Source of the DNA: Methylophilaceae bacterium | GTDB lineage: Bacteria; Pseudomonadota; Gammaproteobacteria; Burkholderiales; Methylophilaceae | DNA: 64,000 bases | Direction of reading: 5' to 3' | NCBI GenBank assembly: GCA_018398995.1 | Contig: CP073759.1 | Coordinates: 1,814,311 to 1,878,310 of the forward strand | Part shown: positions 1-9,405 of the stretch, in pieces | Position numbering within the stretch: position 1 is the first letter of the stretch | Layout of the letters: every line of letters begins with the position of its first letter | Program-made: the position numbers and the translations under genes | Notes under the pieces: model-generated | Databases searched by the model: none | What the model was told of the DNA's origin: nothing | The model's input: the letters and a program-made list of their open reading frames with translations, nothing else

Positions 1-57
1 AGGTGGCTACGGTTATTTCTGTTTGTTTCGTTTCGTTTTTATCTGTCATAAGCAAAA

Positions 58-1746
58 TTAAGCGAAGTTGCGTGAACGTCTAGCGCCATCGTTATCAGAA
101 CGGCGTGGGGACTGATTGCCTGCAGGTATGCCACTACGTTGTGGGCGTGGCTTACCAAATTTTTCATTCGATATCTTCGCCGAGCCTCTATTTGTTCCCG
201 TATTAGCGCCTGTATTTGCAACATGATGTCGGCTAGTTTGGTGGCGACCATTGCCAACGCCACGTGCTACTTCTTTTGCAAACTGTAAATTGGTATCTTT
301 TGTGTAATGTACGCTATTGCCATTGACTTCAGACGACTGACCAACTTGGGCATCATTGCTACGAGCTGGACGACTTTTTGCTGGTCTTTCACTGAAGCGC
401 GATTCATTTGGTTTACCTCTTGATGGACGATCGGCTGCGGCACGATCACCAAAGCTGCGACCCTTTTGGCCGCCATTATCACGTGAATTACCACGTGAAT
501 CGTTGCTAGAACGGCCTTTAAAGCCACCACCAGCGCGTGAATCATTACTGCGGCCGCCACGAGCTTTGCGTTTGCCTTCTGGGGCGTTCATGTTAATTGG
601 ACGTTTAGGTTCAAATCCTTCAATCACTGAGGCTTCAAGACGTTGGCCGGTATACTCTTCAATTTTGCGTAATACGTGTCTATCCATATTGGTTGCAAAT
701 GCAATTGCAATCCCTTTTTGACCAGCACGACCAGTACGGCCAATACGATGCACATAATCTTCAGCAAATTTAGGCAAATCATAGTTAATCACATGACTAA
801 TCCCTTTGACATCAATACCACGCGCTGCCACATCGGTTGCAACTAATACTTTAACATCGCCATGACGCAGTTTTGTTAAGGTTCTGTTGCGTGCACCTTG
901 TGTCATATCGCCGTGTAATGCAGCTGTTTTATGACCAGCAGCATATAAATCTTCTGCTAATAAATCTGCATGGCGTTTGGTGCTCGTGAAAATAATTGCT
1001 TGTTCAACATCTGGCTCAATAAGCAGATGCTCAAGCAGTTTGTTTTTATGATTCATATCATCAACATGGTGTAAACGTTGCTCAATGTTTTCATGTTTTT
1101 CTTTTTGCGCAGCAACTTGAATGGTCACAGGATTATTTAAAATATCTTGCGCAATACGACCGATATTGCCATCTAATGTTGCCGAGAATAATAAAGTTTG
1201 ACGCTCTTTAGGTAATGCATCGCAAATGCGTTGTACATCTGGCATAAAGCCCATGTCTAACATGCGATCAGCTTCATCTAATATCAACATTTGCAAACGG
1301 CTTAAATCAACTCGACCGCGCTCCATATGGTCAATAAAGCGACCTGGTGTTGCGACTAAGATATCTAACGGTTGTGATAATAATTTGTTTTGTAATGGAT
1401 AAGGCATGCCGCCGACGATACTCACGGTACGTGCGCGAATGTATTTACCATATTTGCGAGCTGAGTCATTGACTTGTGCCGCTAATTCTCGTGTCGGTAC
1501 TAATACCAAAATACGTGGGCCACGGCTATTTGATGCGTGTGGCGTAGCTAATAAGTTGAGTGCTGGGAGTGTAAAGCCAGCTGTTTTTCCTGTGCCTGTT
1601 TGGGCTGAGGCTAATATATCTCTACCGTCTAAAACAGCTGGGATAGCTTGCGCTTGAATAGGCGTAGGGATGACATAACCCGCTTCTGCAACTGCTTTAA
1701 GGATAGATGGATGTAAATTTAATGATTCAAATGTAACTGAAGACAA
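58..1746 (-). CDS. rhlE: DEAD-box ATP-dependent RNA helicase RhlE
   Basis: ATP-dependent RNA helicase expected to act in ribosome assembly and RNA turnover in the cytoplasm. Visible in order: Q motif region (PTPIQ, about residue 28), Walker A AQTGTGKT (about 50), PTRELA, DEAD (about 160), SAT (about 190) and HRIGRTGR (about 330). After about residue 395 comes a 165-residue Arg/Gly/Ser/Asn-rich basic tail typical of RhlE-type helicases and probably disordered. I chose a TTG start at 1746: an AAAGGGA-type ribosome site precedes it and homology begins at once (SSVTFESLNL). An upstream in-frame start at 1788 would add 14 residues unlike the family. Transcribed away from typA with a leader of about 260 nt. 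Product family is certain; RhlE rather than another DEAD subgroup is inferred from the tail and overall layout. Confidence 0.93.
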   Translation of the reverse strand: MSSVTFESLNLHPSILKAVAEAGYVIPTPIQAQAIPAVLDGRDILASAQTGTGKTAGFTLPALNLLATPHASNSRGPRILVLVPTRELAAQVNDSARKYGKYIRARTVSIVGGMPYPLQNKLLSQPLDILVATPGRFIDHMERGRVDLSRLQMLILDEADRMLDMGFMPDVQRICDALPKERQTLLFSATLDGNIGRIAQDILNNPVTIQVAAQKEKHENIEQRLHHVDDMNHKNKLLEHLLIEPDVEQAIIFTSTKRHADLLAEDLYAAGHKTAALHGDMTQGARNRTLTKLRHGDVKVLVATDVAARGIDVKGISHVINYDLPKFAEDYVHRIGRTGRAGQKGIAIAFATNMDRHVLRKIEEYTGQRLEASVIEGFEPKRPINMNAPEGKRKARGGRSNDSRAGGGFKGRSSNDSRGNSRDNGGQKGRSFGDRAAADRPSRGKPNESRFSERPAKSRPARSNDAQVGQSSEVNGNSVHYTKDTNLQFAKEVARGVGNGRHQTSRHHVANTGANTGTNRGSAKISNEKFGKPRPQRSGIPAGNQSPRRSDNDGARRSRNFA

Positions 1747-2011
1747 TGTAGTGTCCCTTTCAAAAATAACAAAAAAGGGCGCAAGCAATAACGAAATATG
1801 TCATTTGTATAGATGCATAGACATCTATTAGATGATGAACACAAACGCAAGAAGACAATAATGTAGATAGAAGCTTCTTTTACCGGCGCGCTGGCATAGC
1901 CACTAACCGATAAAATAAGAAGTAACGTCACTATTTCACGCGTTACGAAAGGTCAGGGCGATGAATCTAAAACTGCTTAAATTACTTAAGATTAAGTTTT
2001 AACTTGGGCGC

Positions 2012-2039
2012 AGTATAACCATTTATTTTGTAATGTCAA
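2012..2039 (-). promoter_or_regulatory. Predicted sigma70 promoter of rhlE
   Basis: On the minus strand a perfect -35 box TTGACA (2039-2034) is followed after 16 nt by TATACT (2017-2012). The start of transcription would be near 2005, about 260 nt before the rhlE start codon. Confidence 0.6.
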
Positions 2040-2059
2040 ATAATAAAGTCAAGTTATTG

Positions 2060-2068
2060 TGTTAGAAT
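2060..2068 (+). promoter_or_regulatory. Predicted extended -10 promoter of typA
   Basis: TGTTAGAAT fits an extended -10 element (TGn plus a TATAAT-like hexamer with one mismatch). No good -35 box lies at the usual distance, which extended -10 promoters tolerate. Transcription would start near 2075, about 28 nt before typA. Confidence 0.45.
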
Positions 2069-2102
2069 CGCGCCCTTCTGAACCTATTGGCAGCTTAACT
2101 AA

Positions 2103-3911
2103 ATGTCTCGCAATTTAAGAAATATCGCAATTATCGCCCACGTTGACCATGGAAAAACAACCATGGTTGATAAACTACTCCAGCAATCAGGTACGTTTGC
2201 TTCACATCAAGCCGTTACAGAACGGGCGATGGATAGCAATGATCTTGAAAAAGAACGTGGCATTACCATTTTAGCCAAAAACACGGCGCTAACTTACGAA
2301 GGCACACGTATTAATATCGTGGATACGCCGGGCCATGCTGACTTTGGCGGCGAAGTGGAGCGTGTGTTGGGTATGGTAGATGGTGTGCTGCTTTTGGTTG
2401 ACGCGGTTGATGGGCCCATGCCACAAACTCGCTTTGTGACCAAAAAAGCCCTAGCACTTGGTTTAAAACCAATTGTAGTCATTAACAAGGTTGATCGTCC
2501 AAGTGCGCGCACTGACTGGGTGATTGATCAAACATTTGATTTGTTTGCCAACTTAGGCGCTACTGACGATCAATTAGACTTTCCAATTGTGTATGCGTCT
2601 GCATTAAATGGTTTTGCTATGCTAGATATGAGTGAAACAACAGACAATATGCGCGCTGTTTTTGAAACGATTCTTAAACATGTTGAGCCGCCTAAGGGGG
2701 ATGCTAATGCGCCATTGCAAATGCAAGTATCGGCGTTAGATTATTCAACGTACACAGGCCGTTTAGGGGTTGGACGCGTATTAAATGGTCGCGTTAAAAC
2801 AGGTCAAGCGGTTGCTATTATGCATGGTGATGAGCAAATTGGTACGGGTAAAATTAGCCAAGTGCTTGGGTTTGAGGGTTTAGAGCGTGTTGAAATTCCA
2901 GAAGCAGAAGCGGGCGACATTATTATTATTGCTGGTTTAGACCAAATTGGTATTGGTTACACAATTTGTGATCGTGATAAACCAGTTGGCTTGCCACATT
3001 TAGGTGTGGATGAACCTACGCTTACGATGGATTTTATGGTCAATACATCGCCACTAGCAGGTACAGAAGGTAAATTTATTACCTCACGTCAAATTCGTGA
3101 CCGTTTAACAAAAGAGTTGCTAGTCAATGTTGCATTGCGCGTTGAAGATACCGAAGATGCTGATATTTTCCGTGTGTCTGGTCGTGGTGAGTTGCATTTA
3201 ACCATTCTGTTAGAAAATATGCGTCGTGAAGGTTTCGAAATTGCAGTTGGTAAACCAAAAGTGGTCTTCCGTGAAATTAATGGTGAGAAATGTGAGCCAT
3301 ATGAAATTTTAACCGTTGACGTGGAAGATGATAACCAAGGGCCTGTCATGGAAGAGCTAGGTCGTCGCAAAGGTGAAATGCAGAATATGGAGTCAGATGG
3401 CAATGGACGTACACGGTTAGAGTATAAAATTCCAGCACGCGGTTTGATTGGTTTCCAAGGTGAATTTTTAACCTTAACACGCGGTACTGGTTTGATGGCC
3501 CATATTTTTGATGAATATGCACCAGTAAAACCAGATATGCCAGGCCGTCGTAATGGGGTGTTAATTTCTTCAGAAAAAGGCGAGGCCGTTGCTTACGCGT
3601 TATGGAAATTACAGGATCGTGGCAAAATGTTTGCTAGTCCAGGCGACAAACTCTACGAAGGAATGATTATTGGTATTCACAGCCGCGATAATGATTTGGT
3701 CGTCAATCCAATTAAAGGTAAACAATTAACCAATGTGCGTTCTTCAGGCACCGATGAAGCGGTGCGCTTAATCACGCCAATTGCTATTACATTAGAAAGT
3801 GCTGTTGAGTTTATTGATGATGATGAGTTGGTGGAAATTACGCCAAAAACTATCCGTATTCGCAAACGTTTCTTGCTAGAGCACGAACGTAAGAGAGCAT
3901 CAAAAGATTAA
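2103..3911 (+). CDS. typA: Ribosome-associated translational GTPase TypA/BipA
   Basis: Translation-factor GTPase of the EF-G/LepA superfamily that binds the 70S ribosome and helps 50S assembly and stress adaptation. The G domain shows AHVDHGKTT (about residues 12-20), the switch II segment [14 protein letters not shown] (about 75) and NKVDRPSAR (about 128). Domain 2, EF-G-like domains and the TypA-specific C-terminal domain follow. The 602-residue length is normal. It starts at ATG and stands alone with its own promoter and a strong terminator, so it is probably monocistronic. Confidence 0.97.
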   Translation: MSRNLRNIAIIAHVDHGKTTMVDKLLQQSGTFASHQAVTERAMDSNDLEKERGITILAKNTALTYEGTRINIVDTPGHADFGGEVERVLGMVDGVLLLVDAVDGPMPQTRFVTKKALALGLKPIVVINKVDRPSARTDWVIDQTFDLFANLGATDDQLDFPIVYASALNGFAMLDMSETTDNMRAVFETILKHVEPPKGDANAPLQMQVSALDYSTYTGRLGVGRVLNGRVKTGQAVAIMHGDEQIGTGKISQVLGFEGLERVEIPEAEAGDIIIIAGLDQIGIGYTICDRDKPVGLPHLGVDEPTLTMDFMVNTSPLAGTEGKFITSRQIRDRLTKELLVNVALRVEDTEDADIFRVSGRGELHLTILLENMRREGFEIAVGKPKVVFREINGEKCEPYEILTVDVEDDNQGPVMEELGRRKGEMQNMESDGNGRTRLEYKIPARGLIGFQGEFLTLTRGTGLMAHIFDEYAPVKPDMPGRRNGVLISSEKGEAVAYALWKLQDRGKMFASPGDKLYEGMIIGIHSRDNDLVVNPIKGKQLTNVRSSGTDEAVRLITPIAITLESAVEFIDDDELVEITPKTIRIRKRFLLEHERKRASKD

Positions 3912-3934
3912 TATAATCACTCAGTTAAGATATT

Positions 3935-3964
3935 AAAAAGCCACCCATGAGGTGGCTTTTTTTT
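3935..3964 (+). terminator. Rho-independent terminator of typA
   Basis: Stem AAAAAGCCACC / GGTGGCTTTTT around the loop CATGA, followed by a T run ending at 3964. It lies 24 nt after the typA stop codon. Confidence 0.9.
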
Positions 3965-3993
3965 GCCTATCGGTAATGATTAAAATCACGTCC

Positions 3994-4022
3994 TTGTTAG
4001 GGGTAGCATTTTATGCTATTAT
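3994..4022 (+). promoter_or_regulatory. Predicted sigma70 promoter of the ect operon
   Basis: TTGTTA (3994-3999), a 17-nt spacer and TATTAT (4017-4022). Matches to consensus are 4/6 and 5/6. Transcription would begin near 4030, giving a leader of about 80 nt before ectA. Confidence 0.6.
4004..4018 (+). promoter_or_regulatory. Inverted repeat in the ect promoter, possible operator
   Basis: TAGCAT-TTT-ATGCTA is a perfect 6-3-6 inverted repeat in the spacer; its last two bases are the first two of the -10 box. Ectoine operons of halophilic methylotrophs are known to be repressed by the MarR-type regulator EctR at a pseudopalindrome around the -10. No ectR gene lies next to this operon, so the binding factor is unknown. 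Confidence 0.4.
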
Positions 4023-4110
4023 AAGCACCTGATTTTTAATGATAAATTATATAAACCATTTATAACGAGTTATTTTTTAACACAATTAACCGATGAATTA
4101 AGGAGAAGTT

Positions 4111-4680
4111 TTGACATTAACAAATGTTCAAAACCACCAAGAAACACACACCAATTATCATGAATTTGATGCCATACCTTCAGTCAAATTCCGTCCGCCA
4201 AATGCGCTTGATGGTCATGCCGTTACAGCGCTAATAAAAAATGCACCACCGCTAGATAATAACGCATCCTATTGTAATTTATTGCAGTGTACGCATTTTG
4301 CATCAACCTGTGTGCTGGCAGAAGCTAATCATCGTATTGTAGGTTGGTTGTCTGCCTATATACCGCCTGATCAACATGACCATATTTTTATATGGCAAGT
4401 AGCGGTTGCTGCAGAAGCAAGAGGAAAAGGTTTAGCAAGACATTTGTTAATGGCATTGCTCAGACGTAACGCTTTAGCCAATGTAAGTTATCTCACCACA
4501 ACGATTACGCAAGACAATCAAGCATCGTGGGCGTTGTTTGAAGGTTTTGCAAGATCGCATCAATTATCGATCAGTAACAAGCCCTATTTTGAAAAAGAAC
4601 ACCACTTTCATGGTAGTCATGAAACGGAGTTTTTGGTCAAAATTGGCCCATTCGATATTCAAAAGATTTTAAGCAATTAA
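4111..4680 (+). CDS. ectA: L-2,4-diaminobutyrate N-gamma-acetyltransferase
   Basis: First gene of the ectoine operon. EctA acetylates L-2,4-diaminobutyrate with acetyl-CoA to N-gamma-acetyl-diaminobutyrate. It is a GNAT-fold protein: the N-terminal FRPP segment typical of EctA is at about residue 28, and the acetyl-CoA loop RGKGLARHLL at about 110. Length (189) is usual. The start is TTG at 4111, fixed by AGGAG at 4101-4105 and the lack of a nearby ATG in frame. ectB follows after 10 nt. In biochemical order EctA acts second, after EctB. Confidence 0.95.
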   Translation: MTLTNVQNHQETHTNYHEFDAIPSVKFRPPNALDGHAVTALIKNAPPLDNNASYCNLLQCTHFASTCVLAEANHRIVGWLSAYIPPDQHDHIFIWQVAVAAEARGKGLARHLLMALLRRNALANVSYLTTTITQDNQASWALFEGFARSHQLSISNKPYFEKEHHFHGSHETEFLVKIGPFDIQKILSN

Positions 4681-4690
4681 GGAGTTTACC

Positions 4691-5995
4691 ATGTCAAAAA
4701 TACCTCATCCTAGTCAAAAGAATCAAACCAATACTGCCATTTTTGAACGCAGAGAATCAAATGTAAGAAGCTATGCACGCGCAATGCCTAGAAAGTTTAT
4801 CAAAGCACAGGGGGCTTGGATGCATGATAGTAATGAAGGACATTATCTTGATTTTTTGTCTGGTTGTGCTTCCCTTAATTATGGACACAATCATCCTGTG
4901 CTTAAAGAGGCATTGATGCAATATATTGCCAATGATGGGATTGCGCAAGGATTGGATTTGCATACACAAGCAAAAGCTGATTTTTTAAATGCATTTGAAA
5001 CACTTATTTTAAAGCCAAGACAATTAGACTATCGCGTGATGTTCACAGGGCCTACTGGGACGAATGCGGTGGAGGCTGCGATTAAGTTGGCGCGTAAAGT
5101 CACGCAACGTGAGTTAATCGTTTCGTTCACCAATGGTTATCATGGTATGACACTCGGTGCACTAGCCTGTACTGGCAATGCTGAAAAACGCAATGGGGCG
5201 GGGGTGCCACTTAATCATGTCGTGCATGAGCCTTTTGATGGTTATTTTGGTGACAATGTTGATACTGCCGATATGTTAGATAAGCGATTGTCCGATCCTT
5301 CAAGTGGCTTGGATAAGCCGGCTGCGATTTTGCTAGAAACGGTACAAGGGGAAGGTGGTTTAAATGCCGCATCTACGCCATGGCTATGCAAAATTGCTGA
5401 TATTGCGAAACGGCATGGTGCCTTGTTGATTGTTGATGACATTCAAGCTGGTTGTGGGCGTACCAATGGATTCTTTAGCTTTGAAGGCATGGGATTCACA
5501 CCAGATATTGTCACTATGTCAAAATCATTATCGGGGATGGGTTTACCTTTTGCGGTTGCATTATTCAATCCTAATTTAGATATTTGGTCGCCTGGTGAAC
5601 ATAATGGTACTTTCCGAGGTAATAATCATGCTTTTGTGACTGCCACCGCAACGCTAAAACACTTTTGGTCTGACAATCGGTTTATTACTGAAGTGCAGCA
5701 AAGAGCGCAGTATCTACATGCGCGACTAGAAAAGATGGCAGACAAATATGGCTTTAGCACGCGCGGAAAAGGCATGATGCGTGGTATTGATGTTGCTTCT
5801 GGCGAGATGGCTTCCAAAGTGACATCGGATGCATTTGATAAAGGACTAATTATTGAAACCAGTGGGGCTTTTGATGAGGTTGTTAAAGTGTTGGCGCCAC
5901 TGACTATCACCGAAGCGGAAATGGCAAAAGGTCTTGATATTTTAGATCAAAGTATTCGCCATGCTTGTTCACAACAAGTTAGCGCGGCAGCGTAG
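4691..5995 (+). CDS. ectB: Diaminobutyrate-2-oxoglutarate transaminase
   Basis: PLP-dependent class III aminotransferase that turns L-aspartate-4-semialdehyde plus glutamate into L-2,4-diaminobutyrate, committing carbon to ectoine. Seen in the sequence: the cofactor-pocket motif TGPTGTNAVEAA (about residues 119-130), the Asp pair DD (249-250) and the PLP lysine Lys278 in MSKSLSG. The 434-residue length is typical. GGAG precedes the ATG. It sits between ectA and ectC with short spacers (10 and 15 nt). No dedicated aspartokinase (ask_ect) accompanies the cluster, so precursor would come from the general aspartate pathway. Confidence 0.96.
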   Translation: MSKIPHPSQKNQTNTAIFERRESNVRSYARAMPRKFIKAQGAWMHDSNEGHYLDFLSGCASLNYGHNHPVLKEALMQYIANDGIAQGLDLHTQAKADFLNAFETLILKPRQLDYRVMFTGPTGTNAVEAAIKLARKVTQRELIVSFTNGYHGMTLGALACTGNAEKRNGAGVPLNHVVHEPFDGYFGDNVDTADMLDKRLSDPSSGLDKPAAILLETVQGEGGLNAASTPWLCKIADIAKRHGALLIVDDIQAGCGRTNGFFSFEGMGFTPDIVTMSKSLSGMGLPFAVALFNPNLDIWSPGEHNGTFRGNNHAFVTATATLKHFWSDNRFITEVQQRAQYLHARLEKMADKYGFSTRGKGMMRGIDVASGEMASKVTSDAFDKGLIIETSGAFDEVVKVLAPLTITEAEMAKGLDILDQSIRHACSQQVSAAA

Positions 5996-6010
5996 TCAGG
6001 AGAAGATTGC

Positions 6011-6397
6011 ATGATTTTGCGTCATCTAAACGATATTCGTCATAGTGAGCGTAATGTAAAGGCTAAAGATTGGGAAAGCGCACGTATGCTACTAAAGCAA
6101 GATGGAATGGGCTTTTCATTTCATATTACAACTTTGTATGCTGGTGCAGAAATTCAAATGCAATACCTCAATCACCTTGAGTCTGTTTTTATTTTGCAAG
6201 GTAAAGGAAGCATTGAGGATTTAGCCAGTGGCGATATACATCAATTGTCGCCTGGTACGATGTATGCGCTCAATGCCCACGATCATCATGTATTAAGAAT
6301 TGAGCAAGAAATAGTCTGTGCTTGTGTCTTTAATCCACCAGTATCTGGTCGAGAAGTACATGATGATAATGGTTCATATCCAGCAGATAGTGATTAA
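6011..6397 (+). CDS. ectC: Ectoine synthase (cupin)
   Basis: Cyclises N-gamma-acetyl-diaminobutyrate to ectoine with loss of water. A single-domain cupin of 128 residues, the usual size. Glu57, Tyr85 and His93 stand at the positions reported as the iron ligands of characterised EctC enzymes, so it should be active. AGGAG lies at 5999-6003, just ahead of the ATG. ectD follows after 13 nt. Confidence 0.96.
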   Translation: MILRHLNDIRHSERNVKAKDWESARMLLKQDGMGFSFHITTLYAGAEIQMQYLNHLESVFILQGKGSIEDLASGDIHQLSPGTMYALNAHDHHVLRIEQEIVCACVFNPPVSGREVHDDNGSYPADSD

Positions 6398-6410
6398 CTG
6401 AGTAAAAAGG

Positions 6411-7337
6411 TTGCTAAATATTCATTACACAAACGATAATTACCCAAGCAGACAGACTCCAAAAGCAACTTTAATTGAGCGCCTAGACCCCGTATGTTAT
6501 GGCAAATGGCAGTCTTCATCGCCCTTAACAAAAGTGCAGTTAGACCACTTCAATCAAAATGGATATCTGCTTCTTGAGAATCTCTTTACAGCAGATGAGG
6601 TTGTGCATTTGCAAGCTGAAGCAAAGCAAGCTCTATTGAATGCATCTGCATTGCGTCAAGAAACAGTCATTACCGAGCTTGACAGTCATGAGGTAAGGTC
6701 GATATTTGATATTCACCTACAGTCACAGTTGATGGGCCGTCTCGCTTCAGATCAACGTTTGGCTGAAGTGGCTGCTTTATTGCTTGATGATCGAGTGTAT
6801 ATCCATCAATCGCGCTTGAATTATAAACCTAGTTTTGTTGGGGAGGCGTTTTATTGGCATTCAGATTTTGAAACATGGCATGTTGAAGATGGCATGCCGC
6901 GGATGCGCGCCTTATCCATCTCTGTATTGCTGACAGAAAATACACCGTATAACGGATCATTGATGTTGGTACCTGGTTCTCATCGTTTGTTTTTATCTTG
7001 TATTGGAGAAACGCCCGATAATCACTATCAGTCATCGCTGAAGAAGCAAGAGTTTGGTGTGCCAGACCAAGCGAATTTAGAAAAAATGGTACGTGATTTT
7101 GGTATAGTCAGTCCAACAGGGCCACCTGGCTCTGTCTTGATTTTCGATTGTAATATGATGCATGGCTCTAATAGTAATATCACACCGATGCCGCGTTCAA
7201 ATACTTTTTTTGTTTATAACGCCATGTCTAATCGTTTGGTGCAGCCTTATGGTAATCAAGCGCCAAGACCTGATTTTGTTGCTTGCCGCACGCCAACGCC
7301 GATAAATCCGCAAGGTGGCTATCTGTCACGTGTGTAA
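6411..7337 (+). CDS. ectD: Ectoine 5-hydroxylase
   Basis: Fe(II)/2-oxoglutarate dioxygenase that converts ectoine to 5-hydroxyectoine using O2. The 2-His-1-Asp iron triad is visible as His150 and Asp152 in FYWHSDFETWH and His251 in MMHGSN. The segment around residues 148-166 carries the EctD family signature with EDGMPRMR. The start is TTG at 6411 with AAAAGG before it. Length 308 is normal. EctD presence means the cell can make both compatible solutes, and it needs oxygen. Confidence 0.95.
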   Translation: MLNIHYTNDNYPSRQTPKATLIERLDPVCYGKWQSSSPLTKVQLDHFNQNGYLLLENLFTADEVVHLQAEAKQALLNASALRQETVITELDSHEVRSIFDIHLQSQLMGRLASDQRLAEVAALLLDDRVYIHQSRLNYKPSFVGEAFYWHSDFETWHVEDGMPRMRALSISVLLTENTPYNGSLMLVPGSHRLFLSCIGETPDNHYQSSLKKQEFGVPDQANLEKMVRDFGIVSPTGPPGSVLIFDCNMMHGSNSNITPMPRSNTFFVYNAMSNRLVQPYGNQAPRPDFVACRTPTPINPQGGYLSRV

Positions 7338-7380
7338 TATCAATACGCACTCAGTATAGCAATAACCACAACTCATATTC

Positions 7381-8793
7381 ATGATGGTAACGGTCGCCAG
7401 TTTTATTGTTTTTCTCGGCATCTTTTTTATTATTGGTCTTGCTTCTGTTGCCAAAAGTAAAGGAACAAAAAGCGATTATTATTTGGCCGATCAATCAATA
7501 AGTCCACTAATGAGTGGGCTTTCTGCTGTGGCTACCAATAATAGTGGTTATATGTTTATTGGCGTAATCGGTTATACCTACACCGTAGGACTAGCGGCCA
7601 TCTGGTTAATGATAGGCTGGATTATGGGTGATTTTTTAGCTTCTCTTTTCATCCATCAGCAATTGCATAGAGCAACAGTTAGAACGGGCGAGGCTTCATA
7701 TACTGGTGTGTTAGCAAGATGGACTGGTGGCAATATGTTGATGTGGCGGCGTATTGCAGCCTTGTTAATCTTGATTTTCTTAGGTGCTTATGCAGCAGCC
7801 CAAATTTCCGCTGGCAGCAAAGCTTTGGAAGGGGTTTTAGGCTGGAACAAAACAATTGGAGCCTGGATGGTTGCGTTAATGGTGCTTTCTTATAGTGTGG
7901 CAGGTGGTATACGGGCGTCAATATGGACAGATGTAGCGCAAAGTGTTGTGATGCTAGCAGCTATGGTGGTCTTGGTATTGTCTGGCGTGATGGCGTTTGG
8001 TGGTGTTGCTAGCGTTATTCATGCATGGCAGGCAATCCCTGGCTATTTCGATTTGGCGCCGCAAAGTCTAGCGCTCCCTGGCTTAATGGGCATCGTTTTA
8101 TTTTCACTTGGATGGTTGGTTGCTGGATTAAGCGTGATTGGACAACCACATATTATGGTCAGGTTTATGGCGTTGAATGACGCTAACAGTATCAATGTTG
8201 CACGTATTTATTATTATGGTTTTTTTATTCTTTTTTATGCTTTAGCAACAATGGCAGGCATGTTAGCGCGTCTACATCTGCCAGCACTTAATCAGCTGGA
8301 TCCTGAATTGGCACTACCAACCATGGCAGTACAATTATTGCCACCAGCATTAGTTGGCGTCGTGTTGGCTGGGATTTTTGCTGCAACGATGTCAACGGCT
8401 GATTCGTTGGTATTGAGTTGCTCTGCCGTCATCACGCATGACTTATTACCACAGAGCGCAGAGCGGCAAATGACGATTAAATTAGTAACAGGGGCGGTTA
8501 CTGGATTGGCATTGATGATTGCACTCTATGCGAGCAGTAACGTGTTTGATTTGGTCATCATGTCATGGTCTGTGATGGCGGCTGCCTTTGGTCCCATATT
8601 AATTTTATTTGCGCTGAATCGTCAGATGGTGGAAAGTATCGCCATTGTTGTGATGGCGATCGGTGTTTTGGTGGCCTTGTTATGGCGTTATGCCAACTTA
8701 CACCACATGGTTTACGAAGGTTTGCCCGCTATGCTCATAGCATTATTGATAGGGTATTTACTTTCAAAAAAACAGCAAGCCACTATTCAATAA
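7381..8793 (+). CDS. Sodium/solute symporter (SSS family), likely compatible-solute uptake
   Basis: Inner-membrane sodium-coupled transporter of the SSS/PutP family with about 13 hydrophobic segments. The family core motif appears as GIFAATMSTADS at about residues 329-340. The gene follows ectD by 43 nt on the same strand before a strong terminator, so it is probably the last gene of the ect operon. Context suggests uptake or recapture of ectoine, hydroxyectoine, proline or betaine; the substrate cannot be read from sequence. ATG ATG at the start leaves a one-codon ambiguity. Confidence 0.85.
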   Translation: MMVTVASFIVFLGIFFIIGLASVAKSKGTKSDYYLADQSISPLMSGLSAVATNNSGYMFIGVIGYTYTVGLAAIWLMIGWIMGDFLASLFIHQQLHRATVRTGEASYTGVLARWTGGNMLMWRRIAALLILIFLGAYAAAQISAGSKALEGVLGWNKTIGAWMVALMVLSYSVAGGIRASIWTDVAQSVVMLAAMVVLVLSGVMAFGGVASVIHAWQAIPGYFDLAPQSLALPGLMGIVLFSLGWLVAGLSVIGQPHIMVRFMALNDANSINVARIYYYGFFILFYALATMAGMLARLHLPALNQLDPELALPTMAVQLLPPALVGVVLAGIFAATMSTADSLVLSCSAVITHDLLPQSAERQMTIKLVTGAVTGLALMIALYASSNVFDLVIMSWSVMAAAFGPILILFALNRQMVESIAIVVMAIGVLVALLWRYANLHHMVYEGLPAMLIALLIGYLLSKKQQATIQ

Positions 8794-8811
8794 CGAATCG
8801 TGAGTTACCTT

Positions 8812-8845
8812 AAAAAAGCCAATTCAAAAAAAACTTGGCTTTTTT
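8812..8845. terminator. Bidirectional rho-independent terminator
   Basis: AAAAAGCCAA / TTGGCTTTTT with a 12-nt A-rich loop, flanked by A and T runs so it can act in both directions. It lies between the convergent ect operon and yaeQ. Confidence 0.8.
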
Positions 8846-8861
8846 AGTGATCGGTAACAGG

Positions 8862-9404
8862 CTAATCGCCTTTCAAAATATGTTGCTCGATGAGCACGCT
8901 ATCTTGATGATTCATTAGCCATACTTGTCCATCTTGAATATTGCATTGTAACTGCATAGTACGTTCTGCAAGTTGAGCAATCGCTTGCGTGCAATGTTGA
9001 GATAAGTTAATAATGGTTAGATTCTTTGAGCGCAGTAATTGTTTTGCATTCTGTTCAAACCACATATTGGCCGCATTGCCACCATAACAGTAGACAATCA
9101 CTTGCTTGGCTCTACCACAAGCCTTGCGAATTAGCCTTTCATCAGGCAAGCCAACATCAATCCATAACTCAATCGCGCCAGTTAAGTCTTTTTGCCATAA
9201 ATCTGCCGATTCATCATCCGTCATCCCTTCGCCAAATGCCAAATATTCACTCGCATTTAGCGCAAAGCTTAATAAGCGCACCATCATGCGTTCATCGGTT
9301 TCTGACGCTTGACGCGAGAGCGTTAAGGCATGTTCAGCATAATAATGCCTATCCATATCTGCAATTTGCAGGCTTGCCTTAAATATGGTGGCTTTAATTG
9401 CCAA
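8862..9404 (-). CDS. yaeQ: YaeQ family protein
   Basis: Conserved proteobacterial protein with a PD-(D/E)XK nuclease-like fold according to family knowledge; precise cellular role unsettled. The start MAIKATIFKA and the central ERMMVRLLSFAL and LWIDVGLPDE segments are clear family marks. Length 180 is standard. The start is TTG, one base after the ybiT stop, so translation is probably coupled to ybiT. It ends at the bidirectional terminator. Confidence 0.88.
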   Translation of the reverse strand: MAIKATIFKASLQIADMDRHYYAEHALTLSRQASETDERMMVRLLSFALNASEYLAFGEGMTDDESADLWQKDLTGAIELWIDVGLPDERLIRKACGRAKQVIVYCYGGNAANMWFEQNAKQLLRSKNLTIINLSQHCTQAIAQLAERTMQLQCNIQDGQVWLMNHQDSVLIEQHILKGD

Positions 9405-9405
9405 G

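Larger units (their letters stand above)
1747..2102. other. Divergent rhlE/typA intergenic region with long rhlE leader
   Basis: 356 nt with no convincing gene. It holds the back-to-back promoters of rhlE (minus) and typA (plus), close to the typA end. The rhlE transcript would therefore carry an untranslated leader of about 260 nt. Small self-complementary segments are present (AGATG/CATCT around 1820-1840, minus sense). Long structured leaders are known for cold-inducible RNA helicase genes; that role here is inference. Confidence 0.5.

Noticed and set aside
1719-1931. Minus-strand open frame within the rhlE leader and start
   Set aside because: Overlaps the rhlE start in another frame, has no ribosome site and no family character.
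4757-4969. Minus-strand open frame inside ectB, and the many similar antisense frames across the window
   Set aside because: They lie wholly inside well-supported genes and have no family match or ribosome site.
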